NCBI RefSeq assembly: GCF_050433505.1
Contig: NZ_JBNPXC010000001.1
Span: 992,001-1,056,000 of the forward strand
Direction: 5' to 3'
Source: Methanobacterium_D oryzae
Lineage (GTDB): Archaea > Methanobacteriota > Methanobacteria > Methanobacteriales > Methanobacteriaceae
Length of the DNA stretch: 64,000 nucleotides
The notes beneath the pieces are model-generated. The model saw nothing but the letters and a program-made list of their open reading frames with translations. It had not been told where the DNA came from and did no database searches. This document shows positions 34,769 through 42,732 of the stretch, in pieces; the first letter of the stretch is position 1, and each line of letters starts with the position of its first letter. The position numbers were made by a program, and so were the translations under genes.

Positions 34769-35698
34769 ATGTTTAAAATCTTCGGCAAAAAGAAAGAAAA
34801 AAGGGAAAGGAATATTTTGGAGATAAACCTTCAAGAACCAGTTGATTGTCTCTGTGATTTTACATATAATTTTTACTGGCAGCATAAGGGAGAAAAACTT
34901 GCACCTGAATGGAAAATTCCAGGTAATGATTATACTTTTTCTGATTTAGTAGATCATCTTAAAAATGGGGATACAGTTAAAATAAATGGAAATGCTGGTC
35001 ATAGATTATGTTCAAGTATGGGAGTTGATTTAAAATTTTTTGGTGGAAGCGGTAAAGAAGTTGATGTTGGAGATGTAATTGTAGATGGTGATGTAGATAC
35101 CAGAATGGGAATAAGCATGGTTAAAGGCAGTATATATATTAAAGGTATTGTTAAAGCTCCAATAGGTAATTTAGTTGAAGTTAAATCGGATATGAAAGGT
35201 TACAGAAAATTTAAATCAATTACTGATGTTTTAATGAATGGACTTCAAGGAGAAAAACTTGAAGGAAGTCAACTTACAAATAATGGAATTATAATAAATG
35301 ATGGAACTATAAGAGATACTGTAGGCTCCAGATTAGATAAAAATGCTGAAATAGTCGTTAATGGAAGTGTTGACTTAAGTACAGGTATTTTAATGAGGGA
35401 CGGAACTGTTAGAGTTAATGGAAATGCGGGTAAAAATACAGGCGCCTTATTAAATGGGGGAACGGTGATTATTAATGGTAACTGCGATGATTTTACTGGA
35501 ATAGATATGATTAAAGGATCTATAATCGTAAATGGTGATGGGGGGAAATTTTTAGCTGCAAATAAAAAGAATGGAACATTATTTGCAAAAAAAGGAAGTC
35601 CAATACCTCCAACTGAAGAAAAATCCCTCAATAGCGAAGATAGTACCAAACTTCTAAAGATAGGATTTAATCCAAGGGAATTTAAAAAATTTGAATAA
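34769..35698 (+). CDS. FwdC-like GXGXG right-handed beta-helix protein
   Basis: A 309-residue protein. Its middle and C-terminal parts (about 68-275) contain repeated units of about 20 residues of the type MxxGxxxVxGxxG, such as VNGNAGKNTGALLNGGTVII, which build the parallel beta-helix shared by formylmethanofuran dehydrogenase subunit C and the glutamate synthase alpha C-terminus. The N-terminus (1-65) has a DCLCDF motif and a YWQHKGEKLAPEWKIPG segment. No other Fwd genes are adjacent, so a role as a stand-alone subunit or paralogue is likely. The frame opens at 34736, but GGGA at 34760-34763 points to ATG 34769. The catalytic role of FwdC is structural. Confidence 0.7.
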   Translation: MFKIFGKKKEKRERNILEINLQEPVDCLCDFTYNFYWQHKGEKLAPEWKIPGNDYTFSDLVDHLKNGDTVKINGNAGHRLCSSMGVDLKFFGGSGKEVDVGDVIVDGDVDTRMGISMVKGSIYIKGIVKAPIGNLVEVKSDMKGYRKFKSITDVLMNGLQGEKLEGSQLTNNGIIINDGTIRDTVGSRLDKNAEIVVNGSVDLSTGILMRDGTVRVNGNAGKNTGALLNGGTVIINGNCDDFTGIDMIKGSIIVNGDGGKFLAANKKNGTLFAKKGSPIPPTEEKSLNSEDSTKLLKIGFNPREFKKFE

Positions 35699-35703
35699 AA
35701 AAT

Positions 35704-36591
35704 TTATTTTTTGTTTATATTTGAACTTAATGGATGGCTTTCAAATCTTTTCTCTAAAATAAAGACTATAAAAAATCCAATAATAGCTGCTATTATAATG
35801 GGAATTGGTGATTCCATGTTAGCTACTATTTTTTCATAAGGAAGTCTTAATGTACCAATCATTAGACCTACCAGGAATGCCATTGTAACTGATTTATGAT
35901 GAATTAATAGATAATCTAAGATTCTTGAGAAAGACAAAATCCCAACTAAGGCTCCAGCCATAAATGTAATAATTTCTACGATTTGTAAATTGTTTAATGC
36001 ATTTATCATGTACTCATATTGATTTAAAAGGAGCAGAACAAATGCTCCAGAGATTCCGGGCAATATCATTGCACATATAGCCACAGAACCCGAAATAAAG
36101 ATAACTGGTAGAGAATGATTGGCTTGAATTGGATTTAAACCAACAAATATAATTGCAAAAATAAAACCAATAGCTAAAAAAGATAAGTTCTTTATATTAA
36201 GCTCATCAACATGGTTATATACAAAAATAGCCGATGCAAGTATTAAGCCGAAGAAAAAACCAAATGTAACTGCCGGATAATTAGCCAAAAGGAATGATAT
36301 AACTTTTGACATTGTAAGAACTGCAATTCCTATACCTAAAAGCAATGGAATAAATAATTCAAAGTCTATTTCTTGAATTGCATTTTCTTTAAATCTTTTA
36401 AAATCCCCTTCAAAAAGGTATAATATAAATTTAAAATCTATTCTACTTATTGCATGTATTAATCTTTCATAAATTCCGGTAATTAATGCAATGGTTCCTC
36501 CGGAAACTCCTGGAATAACATCAGCCGTTCCCATGAACAGGCCTCTTAGAAATATAAGAAATGTTTCAATATTTAACGTAATAAGTTTCAT
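35704..36591 (-). CDS. DUF368 membrane protein (polyprenyl-phosphate carrier family)
   Basis: A 295-residue integral membrane protein with about eight to nine helices and the DUF368 signature GTADVIPGVSGGTIALITGIYE at the N-terminus (given here as its two halves, ADVIPGVSGGT and IALITGIYE). Bacterial DUF368 proteins (PopT) return undecaprenyl phosphate across the membrane. Methanobacteriales use polyprenyl phosphate carriers for pseudomurein and glycan export, so a like role is plausible. It is divergent from a DedA gene, whose bacterial relatives (UptA) do the same job. The two starts are 135 bases apart. Confidence 0.85.
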   Translation of the reverse strand: MKLITLNIETFLIFLRGLFMGTADVIPGVSGGTIALITGIYERLIHAISRIDFKFILYLFEGDFKRFKENAIQEIDFELFIPLLLGIGIAVLTMSKVISFLLANYPAVTFGFFFGLILASAIFVYNHVDELNIKNLSFLAIGFIFAIIFVGLNPIQANHSLPVIFISGSVAICAMILPGISGAFVLLLLNQYEYMINALNNLQIVEIITFMAGALVGILSFSRILDYLLIHHKSVTMAFLVGLMIGTLRLPYEKIVANMESPIPIIIAAIIGFFIVFILEKRFESHPLSSNINKK

Positions 36592-36726
36592 TTTATAGCA
36601 CCATGTTTTAAATCATTTTTATAGAAAAATATGCTCTTAAAAATAAGATTTGATATATTTTTATAGAGATTATTCATATATCTAATACAATTAATTTATA
36701 TATGTTAAATTGTCTATTTTAAACCT

Positions 36727-37344
36727 ATGATCAGTATAGTAGATTATGTAAGTCAAATAGCCATCAATCTTATAGAATATTTAGGGTACTGGGGAGTTTT
36801 TTTAGGAATGACCATAGAGAGTGCATGTATTCCTCTTCCAAGTGAAGTAATAATGCCTTTTGCAGGATTTGCCGTTTGGGATGGTAAAATGACCTTTTTA
36901 GGTATAGTAATTGCGGGAGTTCTTGGAAATTTAGTTGGCTCATGGATAGCCTATTTTGTTGGATTAAAAGGTGGAAGGCCTTTTTTGGAAAAATATGGTA
37001 AATATGTGCATATAACTCCAAGTAAACTTGATATGGCTCATAATTGGTTTGAAAGATATGGTCATGAGGCTGTTTTCATAAGCAGAATGCTGCCTATTAT
37101 ACGGACATTTATATCTTTACCTGCAGGTATAGCTGAAATGAACTTTAAAAAATTCACAGTATATACAGTATTGGGCTGTATTCCATGGGTTATATTTCTA
37201 GGGTACATAGGACTAATACTTGGAGAAAATTGGGAAACCATAAGGAGTTATTTCCATATTCTAGACATATTTGTTGGAATTGGAATTGTAGCAGTGATAA
37301 TTTATATAATATATCACTACAGAAATAAAGACTCAATTGATTAA
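36727..37344 (+). CDS. DedA-family membrane protein
   Basis: A 205-residue membrane protein with about five to six hydrophobic segments. DedA/SNARE-associated hallmarks are present: IESACIPLPSEVIMPFAGF, GNLVGSWIAYFVG and the conserved FERYGHEAVFISRMLPIIRTFISLPAG with its Arg-Pro pattern. Bacterial DedA proteins translocate polyprenyl phosphate or lipids and need the proton motive force. It begins 135 bases from the divergent DUF368 gene and converges on the DUF3147-like gene. A shared promoter region suggests related use. No ribosome binding site is obvious, so the transcript may have a very short leader. Confidence 0.9.
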   Translation: MISIVDYVSQIAINLIEYLGYWGVFLGMTIESACIPLPSEVIMPFAGFAVWDGKMTFLGIVIAGVLGNLVGSWIAYFVGLKGGRPFLEKYGKYVHITPSKLDMAHNWFERYGHEAVFISRMLPIIRTFISLPAGIAEMNFKKFTVYTVLGCIPWVIFLGYIGLILGENWETIRSYFHILDIFVGIGIVAVIIYIIYHYRNKDSID

Positions 37345-37352
37345 TTTTAAAT

Positions 37353-37691
37353 TTAATATCTTAAAACAATAATTGAAGCAATTATCATGTAAATAGTTAC
37401 TCCAATAGCTAAGGAAATCCAAAAATTATATTTTGGGAGTAAATAGAGCACGAAAATTAAATATAAAATCCATGCTGGAGTAAGTAGAAGCAATCCTTTC
37501 ACGTAATGCGTTACTGCTTCTCCTCCAGCTGCTGAATATATTGTAAATATAGTAAACGCTGTTACAAAGGGAAACATGGCAATAAATGCCGCTAGTAATC
37601 CTTTTTTTTCACTTCCAAAATATGTGGCTAAAGCTACAATTAATCCACCTAAAATGAAATATATTAAATATTTTAGGGATTCAGATATCAT
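37353..37691 (-). CDS. small four-helix membrane protein (DUF3147-like)
   Basis: A 112-residue protein with four membrane helices (about 5-22, 33-52, 62-86 and 90-110). Motifs include GGLIVALATYFGSEKKGLLAAF and an internal FVTAFTIFTIYSAAGGE. The layout and Ser/Glu/Lys loop resemble the DUF3147/GlpM-type family, whose role is not known. I am moderately unsure of the family. It is convergent with DedA, eight bases from its end. It may be transcribed with the neighbouring 10-helix membrane protein, although 132 bases separate them. Confidence 0.6.
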   Translation of the reverse strand: MISESLKYLIYFILGGLIVALATYFGSEKKGLLAAFIAMFPFVTAFTIFTIYSAAGGEAVTHYVKGLLLLTPAWILYLIFVLYLLPKYNFWISLAIGVTIYMIIASIIVLRY

Positions 37692-37823
37692 AAAAATGGC
37701 CTTAGGATTTTAAAATGTGGATAATAATATGTTTAAAATTATAATTAAATTTTTTATAATGCTAAAACATTATATGTGAACTTAAAACTAAAAAACATTT
37801 TTTTACATAATTGTAACTTTATT

Positions 37824-38864
37824 TTAATTGATATTAGTTATTCTATGAAAGTACCCTCTTTTTTCTAAAATAGATAGCGCATACCTAAGTATAATTAAAA
37901 TAATGAATAATAAAAACTTTAATTGAACAATGGCAAAATTTGAAGGAGGTAAATTATAATAGCCCCATAAAAGCATGAAAATTGATACCCCTATCCATAT
38001 AAATGGTATAAATGAAGTTAAAGCGGGTTTTGAACCTTTTTGAATTTGCTTTATAGTTTCAGAAGATTCCAAGCTAGCATTATTTCCTTGTAAAATTCCG
38101 GCAAGGCCAATTAAAATAAATGCAATTACCCAACCAGCATCTATTAAACTATCTGATACATACATACCATTTAAAAATAAGTAGCAAAACGCAGCATCTG
38201 TAATTATATATGCTACAATCCCTCCAAGAAGTAACAGGAAAGGATTTTTTGTCCTTTTTGTGGTATGTATGAAAATTAAATTAATTATGAGGAAAAAAAG
38301 GACAAAATCACGAATTATATAATATATTGTTAATGATAATGGTAAAAAATTATTTGCAGACCCAAATACTGATGAAGAAATAGTTGTCCATAAAATTATT
38401 AAAGCAGATAATATAATAATTCCAGCATCAAGGATAATTCTATACTTCTTTTCAGGCGTTGTAATTGGTCTTGAAAGTAGAAGAAGGCCTATTGCAAATA
38501 AAACATAATATAATAGATATAAATCATCCGCTATAGATGGAAATGGAACATTATGTAAATATAGTTCAATGTATGCCCATGCAATGTCTCCCGCAGCGTA
38601 TAAAAGCTGTGCAATTCCAAGTAATGTCCATGCAATATAAATTTGCTTCCCATATATTTTAGATTTAAATGCAGCATAAAATAGACAAAAAGCAGATATA
38701 ATACTTATTAATATGTCTAGTATATCACTTAATTCTATATCAAGATAGTAATTGTCTTTTAAAAAGATTAAAATTGCAATATAACTAATTATTAGAATTA
38801 AACCAATAAATACTGAATATTGGAAAGATATGTTTCTCTTTTTGAAGCCTTGTATACTAATCAC
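37824..38864 (-). CDS. multi-helix membrane protein, sensor-domain-like
   Basis: A 346-residue protein with nine to ten membrane helices and a short N-terminal cytoplasmic part. The segment NVPFPSIADDLYLLYYVLFAIGLLLL has the pattern of membrane sensor modules at the N-terminus of archaeal PAS/histidine kinase or GGDEF-type proteins, where a pSxADxxYLxxY segment follows helix three. Here no kinase or PAS part follows, so it seems to be a free-standing version. Function is unknown. It is transcribed away from the HtpX-like gene. I would not name a family without a search. Confidence 0.55.
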   Translation of the reverse strand: MISIQGFKKRNISFQYSVFIGLILIISYIAILIFLKDNYYLDIELSDILDILISIISAFCLFYAAFKSKIYGKQIYIAWTLLGIAQLLYAAGDIAWAYIELYLHNVPFPSIADDLYLLYYVLFAIGLLLLSRPITTPEKKYRIILDAGIIILSALIILWTTISSSVFGSANNFLPLSLTIYYIIRDFVLFFLIINLIFIHTTKRTKNPFLLLLGGIVAYIITDAAFCYLFLNGMYVSDSLIDAGWVIAFILIGLAGILQGNNASLESSETIKQIQKGSKPALTSFIPFIWIGVSIFMLLWGYYNLPPSNFAIVQLKFLLFIILIILRYALSILEKRGYFHRITNIN

Positions 38865-39007
38865 GCTATTAAATTAGATATTTGTTTATATAAACTATTC
38901 TTAAAAATTTTGAAATACAAAAATAGATAAACTTTTAATTACAAAAAGTATTTATAATATGATAATTACATTAACATAGCTAGATAAATTAAATAAAAGG
39001 TGTTAAA

Positions 39008-39970
39008 ATGAAACATTCAAGCTCATGGAAACTAAATTTAAGATTATGGCTGGCAATGGGATTTCTTTTTGTCATGCTTTATGTAATAGTAGCTGCAGCA
39101 GGTTACTATTTTGGATTTGGAACTCCTCTAATACTTGGGGTTGTTGTATTACTCTGGATTCTTATCCAATATTTTGCTGGTCCAAAGATTGTTGAGACCT
39201 CAATGAGAGTAAGGTATGTATCCCGTGAAGAAGCTCCTAAACTACATGAAATGGTTGAGGATTTAGCAGTTAAAGCTAATATTCCCAAACCTAAAGTTGG
39301 TATTTCTGAAATAGGTATACCTAACGCATTTGCATTTGGAAAAAGTAAAAGAGATGGCCATATTTGTGTTACACGAGGTATTCTAAACTTATTAAATGAG
39401 GATGAGCTCAAAGCTGTTTTAGGTCATGAAATGTCTCATATAAACAACCGTGACATGATAGTCATGACAATAATAAGTGCTGTACCTCTTATTTGTTATT
39501 GGCTTTACATTAGCTTTCTCTTCTCTGATGGAGATAATGACAGTGGAACTGCACTAATTGGAATTGTTGCGTTAGCCGCATATTTCATTGGAAATCTCAT
39601 AGTGCTCTTTGTATCTCGTGTAAGAGAATACTATGCAGATGAAGGAAGTGTTGAATTAGGAAGCCAACCAAATCATCTTGCAAGTGCCCTCTATAAATTA
39701 GTTTATGGTACAGCCCGAATTAATGATAACGAATTGAAAAAGGTTGAAGGATTAAAAGCATTCTTTGCAAATGACGTTTCAGATGCAAAAAATGAAATAA
39801 ATGACTTAAGATCAATGGATTTGGATATGGATGGCTCTATAAGTGAAAGTGAACTTGCACAAATTAAATATACAAAAACAAGAGTTGGTGCGGGTTCAAA
39901 AATAATGGAAATATTTTCAACACATCCAAATATGGTAAAAAGAATTAAAAGATTATCAGAACTCAGCTGA
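39008..39970 (+). CDS. htpX: HtpX-like M48 metallopeptidase with EF-hand-like loop
   Basis: This 320-residue membrane zinc protease has two N-terminal helices, zinc motif HEMSH (140-144), two more helices (about 155-171 and 182-202) and the third ligand Glu in REYYAD (E207). Such enzymes degrade damaged membrane proteins. Residues 271-282 read DLDMDGSISESE, a perfect 12-residue EF-hand loop (Asp at 1, 3 and 5, Gly 6, Ile 8, Glu 12), placed in the cytoplasmic part after the catalytic core. This suggests calcium binding, which is not usual for HtpX. GGTG precedes the ATG (AAAAGGTGTTAAAATG). Confidence 0.92.
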   Translation: MKHSSSWKLNLRLWLAMGFLFVMLYVIVAAAGYYFGFGTPLILGVVVLLWILIQYFAGPKIVETSMRVRYVSREEAPKLHEMVEDLAVKANIPKPKVGISEIGIPNAFAFGKSKRDGHICVTRGILNLLNEDELKAVLGHEMSHINNRDMIVMTIISAVPLICYWLYISFLFSDGDNDSGTALIGIVALAAYFIGNLIVLFVSRVREYYADEGSVELGSQPNHLASALYKLVYGTARINDNELKKVEGLKAFFANDVSDAKNEINDLRSMDLDMDGSISESELAQIKYTKTRVGAGSKIMEIFSTHPNMVKRIKRLSELS

Positions 39971-40025
39971 TTAATATACAATTCTTAAACCCTTTATTTT
40001 TTATTTAATCAATAGAATTAGAGAT

Positions 40026-40223
40026 TTATTTTTTGATTATTTCTTGTACCCTACCTACTTGACCATTTTGCAGCCTTACTTTTATTCCATGAGGGTGAAA
40101 TGATGAATTTGTAAGTATGTCTTTAACTATGCCTCGTGTTCTTTTTCCAGAACGTTGATCTTTTTTTAAAACAATATAAACTTCAGTTCCAGGAGATATA
40201 TCCTTTCTATTTTGCCCATTCAT
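40026..40223 (-). CDS. YwbE-family protein
   Basis: A 65-residue basic protein with the family pattern PGTEVYIVLKKDQRSGKRTRGIVKDILTNSS, here seen as PGTEVYIVLKKDQ and GKRTRGIVKDILT, then HPHGIKVRLQNGQVGRVQEI. YwbE (DUF2196) proteins are small beta-rich proteins of unknown function, conserved in bacteria and archaea. It is a separate minus-strand gene upstream of, and co-oriented with, no clear partner; the signal-peptidase-like gene lies 49 bases upstream on the same strand and could share its transcript. Confidence 0.85.
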   Translation of the reverse strand: MNGQNRKDISPGTEVYIVLKKDQRSGKRTRGIVKDILTNSSFHPHGIKVRLQNGQVGRVQEIIKK

Positions 40224-40272
40224 TAAATTCCTCGCAATAACTCAAAAATAAAAAAATATGGATATATATCCA

Positions 40273-40908
40273 TTAGTATTCCTTTACAACTCCAATTATA
40301 TTCTCTTTAGGAAGCCATGTATCTAATGGTGTCTTTTTAATGGTTTCAACTTCCACCATTCCATTACCCAGCGCTGTTTCTGTAGTATAAACTTCTACTT
40401 TCCTGTTATCACTCATTAAATACACTTTATTTCCTTCAATTTTTTTCAATCGTTTCACGATCATCCCATATTCTGGATGGGTAGCAACAACAATATCATT
40501 AACTTTATAATCATCTGTTTTTAAAACAATTATTTCCTGCCCATCTTCTAATGTTGGAACCATAGAAGTTCCACTAACTGTAGCAGGCATTGGCAGTTGA
40601 TCGGTTCCAAATTGTGATTTAATTGTAACATCTGCAGTATAATTATATTTTTTAGCAATGGCCTTAATATCCCTTTTTACGCTTTCTACAGTGCTATCTG
40701 GATCTTGCACATCTATCAATGCTTTTTCTTGCATTTCAGCCTCCATTTGTGGCGGAATGCTAAAAAGTGAAGATGGCTGAATATCTACAGTGGTACCATT
40801 TGTTTCAAGAGTTATCTCAACACTATTTTCCTGTGTTAAAATAAAACCTGAAGCAGCAATAATGCCTATTATAATTATTCCTATAATTAGCCATGACCTT
40901 GATTTCAA
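40273..40908 (-). CDS. S24/S26-type signal-peptidase-like protein
   Basis: A 211-residue protein with one N-terminal membrane helix (about 6-25) and an extracellular domain. The motif SGTSMVPTLEDG (112-123), with S115 as nucleophile, is followed by DDYKVNDIVVATHPE and YGMIVKRLKKIEG (K152 as base). These are the boxes of type I signal peptidases of the bacterial Ser/Lys kind. The stretch between the helix and the Ser box (residues 27-108) is unusually long and not conserved. It overlaps the aroD end by four bases and so is probably co-transcribed with it. It could process a specific set of surface proteins. Confidence 0.8.
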   Translation of the reverse strand: MKSRSWLIIGIIIIGIIAASGFILTQENSVEITLETNGTTVDIQPSSLFSIPPQMEAEMQEKALIDVQDPDSTVESVKRDIKAIAKKYNYTADVTIKSQFGTDQLPMPATVSGTSMVPTLEDGQEIIVLKTDDYKVNDIVVATHPEYGMIVKRLKKIEGNKVYLMSDNRKVEVYTTETALGNGMVEVETIKKTPLDTWLPKENIIGVVKEY

Positions 40909-41576
40909 TCTATCACCGTCAATTTCCTTAAAATACTTTTTGTAGTTTCAATATCTAACTGTCCTGGGGCTGATTCTTTATCAATTGATGCAAAAGTAAT
41001 GGGGGATCCAAAGATAGGTGCTACCACTCGTGTATATTTCCCAAGTTCTCCCATAGCAATACCAATTGTATTTTGAACCTCAGATAAGACTTTAAGGACA
41101 GTTAATGTGTCTTTATTGTTCTTTGGCATAACTGCAAATTTTGCTATATCTCCAATCTCTTTTTCCATTTTAACTACGTTCAAAATCTCCTCAAATGAAG
41201 GGGTCTTTTTAAAATCATGGTAAGAGATTATCGTTGATTTTGAAGCTTCTACAACCTTTGACCTCAGTTTTTCGTCTGTTTGTAATTCTATATCAACAAT
41301 ATCTGCATATGGGGCAGTATTTATCAAAATTGAAACTCTTTCTTTTTCAGATCCCTCAAAAAATCCTCCTTCATTTTGCATCCTGTTTGTTGCAATTACT
41401 GGATAATTTATATCCTTAAGGAGTTGTTTAATATCATCTGAATTTGGATCTTCAAGCATATCGATTCTTAATTCCAGTATGTCTGCCCCTAATTCAATTG
41501 CTTTTTTTGCAGAATAAAGGGCAGCTTTAGGATATTTTTCAACTATTGGAGCACATACTCTTGTTTTTTGAAACAT
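40905..41576 (-). CDS. aroD: 3-dehydroquinate dehydratase, type I
   Basis: A 223-residue Schiff-base enzyme of the shikimate pathway. Family residues seen are ELRIDML near the N-terminus, ATNRMQNEGG, ISYHDFKKTP with the catalytic His, and IAKFAVMPKN with the Schiff-base Lys. The ending has SPITFASIDKESAPGQLD. It removes water from 3-dehydroquinate to give 3-dehydroshikimate. The next pathway enzyme, aroE, is encoded at 47083. The stop overlaps the start of the signal-peptidase-like gene. Its upstream region is shared with the divergent gene at 41933. Confidence 0.95.
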   Translation of the reverse strand: MFQKTRVCAPIVEKYPKAALYSAKKAIELGADILELRIDMLEDPNSDDIKQLLKDINYPVIATNRMQNEGGFFEGSEKERVSILINTAPYADIVDIELQTDEKLRSKVVEASKSTIISYHDFKKTPSFEEILNVVKMEKEIGDIAKFAVMPKNNKDTLTVLKVLSEVQNTIGIAMGELGKYTRVVAPIFGSPITFASIDKESAPGQLDIETTKSILRKLTVID

Positions 41577-41932
41577 ATTAATAGTACCTTGTAACTTTAG
41601 AATCGAAATTTAAAATATGCTAATTAAATATATATTAATAAATTTTAAGTAGTTTTCTAATATTGTTCATATTTTATTTAAACATAATGATGCATTCACA
41701 CAATATATAAAAAGAAGTTTATCAAAATATAGCTTATAAAATTAATACACTCATGCCAATCATTTGCAAAAATTATATTACTACTCTATAAATCGTAGTT
41801 TTAGCTAATTTAAAGCAGATTTGTTTAGAAACTTATTAATTTGTTTCTATTAGAATTAACATAAGATTACGCGATAAACTTTTGCATAGAAAAATCATGA
41901 GTGAAAAATTATTAATCATTAAAGGTGATCAC
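41577..41932. other. divergent promoter region, aroD / unknown gene
   Basis: This is 356 AT-rich bases between two divergent genes. It must contain both promoters. GGTGATC at 41924-41930 is the ribosome binding site of the right-hand gene. A frame opens from 41882 but is explained by the start choice at 41933. I see no repeat or stable hairpin. Confidence 0.4.
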
Positions 41933-42670
41933 TTGAAAGTAACTGCTATTGGCGCAGATATCTCTATAAACGATGTTTCATGTAGCTGCTCCCTTGTTAA
42001 AAATATAGAAAATGATATTCATAAATTATTAGATTTAGGGGCATATAAAGCAGCATTAACTAATATTACTGGAGACGATGTAGTCATAAGTGCATTTGTT
42101 CCTGATGATAAACTTGAATCAGTTAATTCAGGAATAATTGATATATTAAAGAAAAATGCTGAAAGCATTGGAGATATAGATGGAATATCAGATACTCCGG
42201 ATAAAGCTGGAGAAGGTATTTCTTATGCTGAAGCAAAAGTAAGACAAGATAGGTATCCTGATGCAGTGATCATTGCATTTGACACTTACGGTGGCGAAGA
42301 AATAGTGGGAAAAGTTGCAGATTCGGTGATTAAAGCTGCTAAAGGTATGGACGACGTTAATGATATTGGAGGGGGAGGAGTTAACGGAACTCTTAAAATA
42401 CCTGGCGTTGGATATGTTTCAAATCAAACAGATGATCCTGTGGTTGTAGCCACAATCGACAATATAGAAAGTGTGGGGACTGTTGCTGGAGCTATGGTAG
42501 GGGCTGCTATCGGAAATCAACATGTTCATCTGGTTAGAAGAGGAACACCTTCTTATGTAATTCCAAGAGGTATTATCATGTCAGTAACAGCTTATATGAA
42601 TGGAAATGTAATGGATTTAGCTGTCCCCCTTTCAGAAAGAATGAGAATTTCAGGATCAGTGAATTTATGA
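41933..42670 (+). CDS. conserved protein of unknown function upstream of sucD
   Basis: A 245-residue soluble protein. It has a striking glycine-rich stretch, DDVNDIGGGGVNGTLKIPGVG, followed by VVVATIDNIESVGTVAGAMVGAAIG and QHVHLVRRGTPSYVIPRG, and an N-terminal alpha/beta part. I do not recognise the family. The His-rich and Gly-rich core could bind a phosphate or metal. The frame is open from 41882; GGTGATC at 41924-41930 supports TTG 41933, giving MKVTAIGADISI. It is followed by a degenerate repeat of its own 3' end (42676-42732) and then sucD, so the genes appear coupled. Confidence 0.75.
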   Translation: MKVTAIGADISINDVSCSCSLVKNIENDIHKLLDLGAYKAALTNITGDDVVISAFVPDDKLESVNSGIIDILKKNAESIGDIDGISDTPDKAGEGISYAEAKVRQDRYPDAVIIAFDTYGGEEIVGKVADSVIKAAKGMDDVNDIGGGGVNGTLKIPGVGYVSNQTDDPVVVATIDNIESVGTVAGAMVGAAIGNQHVHLVRRGTPSYVIPRGIIMSVTAYMNGNVMDLAVPLSERMRISGSVNL

Positions 42671-42732
42671 TAATTATGGATTTGAATATTCCTTCTTTAG
42701 AGGATGAGATTTCAGGAGACGTGAATATATGA
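42611..42732. repeat. degenerate tandem duplication of a gene 3' end
   Basis: Copy 1 (42611-42670, 60 bases) is the in-gene 3' end encoding MDLAVPLSERMRISGSVNL. Copy 2 (42676-42732, 57 bases) encodes MDLNIPSLEDEISGDVNI in a separate small frame starting with its own ATG. Both start ATGGATTT and end in a GTGAAT...ATGA segment. The stop of copy 2 overlaps the ATG of sucD (42729). Confidence 0.6.
42676..42732 (+). CDS. possible 18-residue peptide coupled to sucD
   Basis: ATG 42676-42678 to TGA 42730-42732 encodes MDLNIPSLEDEISGDVNI. It resembles the C-terminal end of the preceding gene product and overlaps the sucD ATG in an ATGA junction. It may only be a leftover of a duplication, kept because it carries the sucD ribosome binding site GGAG (42714-42717). 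No ribosome binding site of its own is clear. Confidence 0.25.
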   Translation: MDLNIPSLEDEISGDVNI

